25,011 nt of DNA, from the NCBI GenBank assembly GCA_016198545.1, contig JACQIJ010000179.1, positions 1 through 25,011 of the forward strand. Reading direction: 5' to 3'. Every line of letters starts with the position of its first letter. Position 1 is the stretch's first letter. The position numbers and the translations under genes are program-made. Positions 22,655 through 25,011 of the stretch are shown piece by piece. The notes below the pieces were generated by a model. That model was not told where the DNA came from, did no database searches, and saw only the letters and a list, made by a program, of their open reading frames with translations. This DNA comes from Pseudomonadota bacterium. Lineage in GTDB: Bacteria > Pseudomonadota > Alphaproteobacteria > Micavibrionales > Micavibrionaceae.

Positions 22655-22792
22655 CGGTCAAATCCTTCTGTGGCTTCAGGAATTTGACGCCTACTTCTAC
22701 AGCATCTGGAGCATTAAATCCAGTTATCTTTGCAGTACGCGCCAGTTTTGCCATGATGGTCTTTAAGGCCTGTTTTTTATTGCGTTACAGAG

Positions 22793-22853
22793 CCTTGCGG
22801 CCTGCCACCGGCTTGGGGCGGCAACGCATTTTCGTATTTTTTCCGCCGCAAGG
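22793..22853. repeat. Long-arm inverted repeat upstream of guaB
   Basis: CCTTGCGG (22793-22800) and CCGCAAGG (22846-22853) are perfect 8-bp arms around 45 nt of GC-rich sequence with TTTTTT near the right end. The gap 22655-22921 lies between the divergent guaB and the small + gene, and otherwise shows no recognisable RNA or riboswitch. It could fold in an RNA leader of guaB (minus), but there is no further support. Confidence 0.3.
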
Positions 22854-22921
22854 GTTGACGCCCGCGCACATTGTAAGGCACGCTGACCATCATACATAAA
22901 TATAAAAACAGGGAATGAGTA

Positions 22922-22999
22922 ATGTCCGATTCAATGCAAACATACAGACCCGTCCTGAGACAGGAACATGAATCCGCATGGCGCATTCCACCCTTCTGA
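22922..22999 (+). other. Short ORF overlapping the next gene (25 codons)
   Basis: ATG at 22922, preceded by GGGAATGAG, opens a frame MSDSMQTYRPVLRQEHESAW... that ends at TGA 22997-22999, 22 nt past the start of the 22978 gene in another frame. It is either an upstream ORF coupled to that gene, or the true N-terminus separated from it by a one-base frameshift. Confidence 0.35.
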
Positions 23000-23277
23000 A
23001 CCGGCTTGTCGAGCGAAGCGATTTCGGCGTGCTGGGCGTCAAAAAAGTGAAAACCAGGTGGTCCGTCTATAAAAGAGGTGACGGTGAATATGTAGTCGGG
23101 GCGCTTGTCGGGGAAGCAAAAACCGTTGCCAACGCTGCATATTGGCTTAAGGAAAGAAACATCATCACAAGTCACTGCGCCGTCGTTTTCATGCCTTCCG
23201 AAGAGGATGAAATTGAAAACGGCGCGGGACATAGGGAGAGTTTTTTACGGGGCCCGCGGCTGATATTTCGATCATAG
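22978..23277 (+). CDS. Small hypothetical protein, 99 aa
   Basis: I do not recognise it. The N-terminal 70 residues (LLNRLVERSDFGVLGVKKVK, then SVYKRGDGEYVVGALVG, AKTVANAAYWLKERNI) look like a small folded alpha/beta domain. The last 28 (PSEEDEIENGAGHRESFLRG onward) are acidic then basic and lie antisense to the tail of the next minus-strand gene. The ATG at 22978 has AGGA 12 nt upstream, which is too far to be ideal. A better-placed start at 22922 is in another frame, so the gene may be frameshifted near 22970-22998. The 3' 106 nt overlap the convergent gene. Confidence 0.5.
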   Translation: MAHSTLLNRLVERSDFGVLGVKKVKTRWSVYKRGDGEYVVGALVGEAKTVANAAYWLKERNIITSHCAVVFMPSEEDEIENGAGHRESFLRGPRLIFRS

Positions 23278-23873
23278 CATTGATATTGAAACCAATTCTT
23301 GAAATTATCCTGATAATTGTTTTCCGTTTTATCATTGATATTATAATCATAGCGTTCGAAGTAACGCTGGCAGGCGGCAATGAGCGCATCAAGCAATTCC
23401 TTGCCATGCCGGCCTCCGTCGCCTGTGATGCGGCCCATTACGATGGCGCGCAGCGTCGTATGGAAGGCTATGACGATTTCAATCGCATCCGCGTCTGGCT
23501 CAATGATGACTTCGAGGAACTGGACCAGTTTGTCGGCAACGGATGTGACAAGAGGATAGTGGAACATGCTGCCGTTCGCTTTTAGCTGCATGGCCGGGTA
23601 TATCATCATTGAAATGACTTGCTCTATATCGTCTCCTTTGCCCATTGCGTTTGCTTTTTCAGCGCCGCGCATAAGGTTGGCAAGATACATTTCTCCAAGC
23701 GGCGAAAAATCCACCGTATTGTTTTCCAGCAAAGCCTGCGCCTTGTCGAGAATATCTTCGCTCAATCCTCCTGAACCGACCTTCGCTTTCAGGGTATTGG
23801 GAGGTTTTATGAATTCGGCTTTCCGGCGCGGTTGCTGATTATAATGATCCTGTTTCTTGTTTTGCCTGACCAT
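23172..23873 (-). CDS. Hypothetical protein co-transcribed with the response regulator, 233 aa
   Basis: I do not recognise a family. After a basic, Gln/Lys-rich N-terminus (MVRQNKKQDHYNQQPRRKAE) it is mostly helical (LSEDILDKAQALLENNTVDF, DADAIEIVIAFHTTLRAIVM), resembling hypothetical proteins that follow single-domain response regulators in alphaproteobacteria. There is no signal peptide or membrane segment. The ATG is 4 nt downstream of the response-regulator stop, so they form a two-gene operon. About the last 35 residues (NISRGPRKKLSLCPAPFSIS and on) are antisense to the convergent 22978 gene and may not be part of the ancestral protein. Confidence 0.68.
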   Translation of the reverse strand: MVRQNKKQDHYNQQPRRKAEFIKPPNTLKAKVGSGGLSEDILDKAQALLENNTVDFSPLGEMYLANLMRGAEKANAMGKGDDIEQVISMMIYPAMQLKANGSMFHYPLVTSVADKLVQFLEVIIEPDADAIEIVIAFHTTLRAIVMGRITGDGGRHGKELLDALIAACQRYFERYDYNINDKTENNYQDNFKNWFQYQCYDRNISRGPRKKLSLCPAPFSISSSSEGMKTTAQ

Positions 23874-23877
23874 TTAT

Positions 23878-24531
23878 TTATTCCTCATTGCTGCTGCCTG
23901 TTTTTAAGCCGGACTGGCTATCGTCCAAATCAATTTCAAACGGATCGCCTTTCCCAAGCCCCGTTTCTTCGCGAATGCGCGCCAGAGCCTCATGCCCTTC
24001 CTTTTCCTGCTGCGCGATGCGCTGTTTCAGGAGTTCCGGCGGAAGATCCGTTTCGCGCCGTTTCGCGCCGACATAGTCCTTGTCGCTTTTCCGGCGGCGG
24101 TCGGGGCCGAAGAAATTGTCGGATCGCACGAATTGTCGCGGCCGTTCGATGACTTGCGCGATGCGCCGGTACAGATCCCGCGCCGTGAAGGGCTTCACAA
24201 GAAATTCTGTTACGCCCGCATCACGCGCATGAAAAACGCGGCGGCGCTCGCTGAATCCCGTCATCAGGATAACGGGAACGTAGGGATTGGGCGTCGCCGG
24301 GTCGTTGCGGATGCGGCGGGTCAGGGATATGCCGTCCATCGGCTTCATCATCCAGTCAGCGATGACGATGTCAGGGTTGTAATCGGAAAAGCGTTTGTAG
24401 GCGATCTCGCCGTTTTGCGCGATGATGACGTGCCCGACTCCGAAAGTCAGGAGCAACGATTTAACTATTTCAAGCATCGGCATGTTGTCGTCGACGACAA
24501 GCACGCTGATCTTGTTCAAATCATATGCCAT
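23878..24531 (-). CDS. CheY-like response regulator with basic C-terminal tail
   Basis: A 217-residue protein. Residues 1-125 are a receiver domain with the acidic pair D14/D15 (VVDDN), phospho-acceptor D59 (IVIADWMM), T91 (ILMTGF) and K113 (LVKPF), all intact. The tail has no DNA-binding or enzymatic domain. It holds FVRSDNFFGPDRRRKSD and a later AKRRETD, followed by a Gln/Glu-rich helix. The FGPDRRR pattern followed by a second Arg-rich repeat is familiar from alphaproteobacterial stand-alone receivers, where it is of unknown function. There is no cognate kinase in the window. The partner is the hypothetical gene just downstream. The 193-nt gap to yebC (24532-24724) shows no clear element. 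Confidence 0.92.
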   Translation of the reverse strand: MAYDLNKISVLVVDDNMPMLEIVKSLLLTFGVGHVIIAQNGEIAYKRFSDYNPDIVIADWMMKPMDGISLTRRIRNDPATPNPYVPVILMTGFSERRRVFHARDAGVTEFLVKPFTARDLYRRIAQVIERPRQFVRSDNFFGPDRRRKSDKDYVGAKRRETDLPPELLKQRIAQQEKEGHEALARIREETGLGKGDPFEIDLDDSQSGLKTGSSNEE

Positions 24532-24724
24532 TTCTCCAGCGGACCCGATATCTTATTGTTATTCAACCGTAATTTAATTATACCGCGAATGGTATTGAAG
24601 AAAAGTTAAACAGAAATACGCTTATTCCACCAATCATTATACATGCGGGTAAATGCCTGTAAACCAAGGACTTGCGGTTTTGCGGCAGGTGCGGCAATTT
24701 ATAGGCGTTTTCAGGAGGCAAAAC

Positions 24725-25011
24725 ATGGCAGGCCATTCCAAGTTCAAGAACATCATGCATCGCAAGGGCGCGCAGGACGCAAAACGCGCCAAGGTTTTCA
24801 CCAAGGTACAAAGAGAGATAACAGTTGCGGCAAAGCTGGGCGGCGGCGATTCCAATTCCAACCCCCGGCTTCGCGCGGCCATTATCGCCGCGCGTGAGGT
24901 GAATATGCCCAATGACCGCATCAAGCGCGCCATAGACAGCGCTGTGGGGGCGGGAAATACTGAAAATTATGAAGAAGTCCGCTACGAAGGATACGGGCCG
25001 GGCGGCGTGGC
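24725..25011 (+). CDS. yebC: YebC/TACO1 family protein, 5' part (cut by window edge)
   Basis: The first 95 codons read MAGHSKFKNIMHRKGAQDAK, then RAKVFTKVQREITVAAK, the signature of the YebC/TACO1 family. Members act as transcription regulators or help ribosomes through proline-rich stretches. PRLRAAIIAAREVNMPNDRIK and YEEVRYEGYGPGG are also conserved. AGGAGG lies eight nucleotides before the ATG. The 3' end is beyond the window, so the usual neighbours (ruvC, ruvA) cannot be seen. Confidence 0.93.
   Translation, partial: MAGHSKFKNIMHRKGAQDAKRAKVFTKVQREITVAAKLGGGDSNSNPRLRAAIIAAREVNMPNDRIKRAIDSAVGAGNTENYEEVRYEGYGPGGV

Noticed and set aside
22377..22754. Minus-strand frame starting MAKLARTAKITGFN upstream of guaB
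   Set aside because: It runs out of frame into guaB and becomes a typical Arg/Pro-rich shadow; no RBS, no family.
22655..22921. Riboswitch upstream of guaB
   Set aside because: The 8-bp inverted repeat is the only structure seen; no purine or other known aptamer core is visible.
1..25011. CRISPR array, insertion sequence, integrase or tRNA genes
   Set aside because: No regularly spaced repeats, no transposase-like frames with terminal inverted repeats, and no tRNA cloverleaf or GGTTCGAATCC-type sequence was found in the gaps.

Overview
The window looks like a chromosomal stretch of an alphaproteobacterium with moderate GC and an LPS-type envelope. This placement is an inference from the gene set: a bifunctional HldE, a class I ribonucleotide reductase whose large subunit lacks an ATP-cone, a short PhoH, and several NrdR/DnaA-type sites. 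It could be a Rhodospirillales- or Micavibrio-like lineage, but no rRNA or other marker here settles it. Coding density is high on both strands. I see no tRNA, rRNA, CRISPR array, transposase or integrase.

Layout. (1) 1-4.1 kb: a multicopper oxidase carrying an apparent C-terminal outer-membrane beta-barrel (+), converging on gcvT, with a PhoH-family ATPase upstream of gcvT on the same strand. (2) 4.1-10.1 kb: a phoH leader region, a small hypothetical gene, then nrdB with a downstream ferritin-like diiron gene, a methyltransferase on the opposite strand, and nrdA. The nrdA and nrdB genes are separate units, yet each has a pair of NrdR-like boxes spaced 32 bp centre to centre. The nrdA leader also has two DnaA boxes. 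(3) 10.3-13.6 kb: pyruvate kinase, whose best ribosome-binding site leads into an in-frame stop after five codons; a type IV prepilin-like gene; and a LapG-like periplasmic cysteine protease fused to an N-terminal MshEN-type (c-di-GMP-binding) domain. (4) 13.7-18.3 kb: hldE for LPS heptose, a lipoprotein, a 71-bp nested palindrome, and a glycogen-debranching-type glucosidase. (5) 18.3-22.7 kb: a tightly packed minus-strand operon, guaB - small hypothetical - ThiE-like - GNAT - RsmB-like, with three stop/start overlaps. (6) 22.9-25 kb: a small + gene with an overlapping short upstream ORF, a response regulator with a co-transcribed hypothetical gene on the minus strand, and the 5' part of a YebC/TACO1 gene cut off by the window edge.

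Themes. Deoxynucleotide supply dominates the middle. Neither RNR subunit has an ATP-cone, so overall control probably falls on transcription (NrdR, DnaA). Envelope and surface biology is the second theme: outer-membrane-linked oxidase, heptose synthesis, prepilin, lipoprotein and the MshEN-LapG fusion. The two strongest candidates for something undescribed are the MshEN-transmembrane-LapG protease, which could join c-di-GMP sensing and periplasmic adhesin cleavage in one polypeptide, and the multicopper oxidase/beta-barrel fusion.
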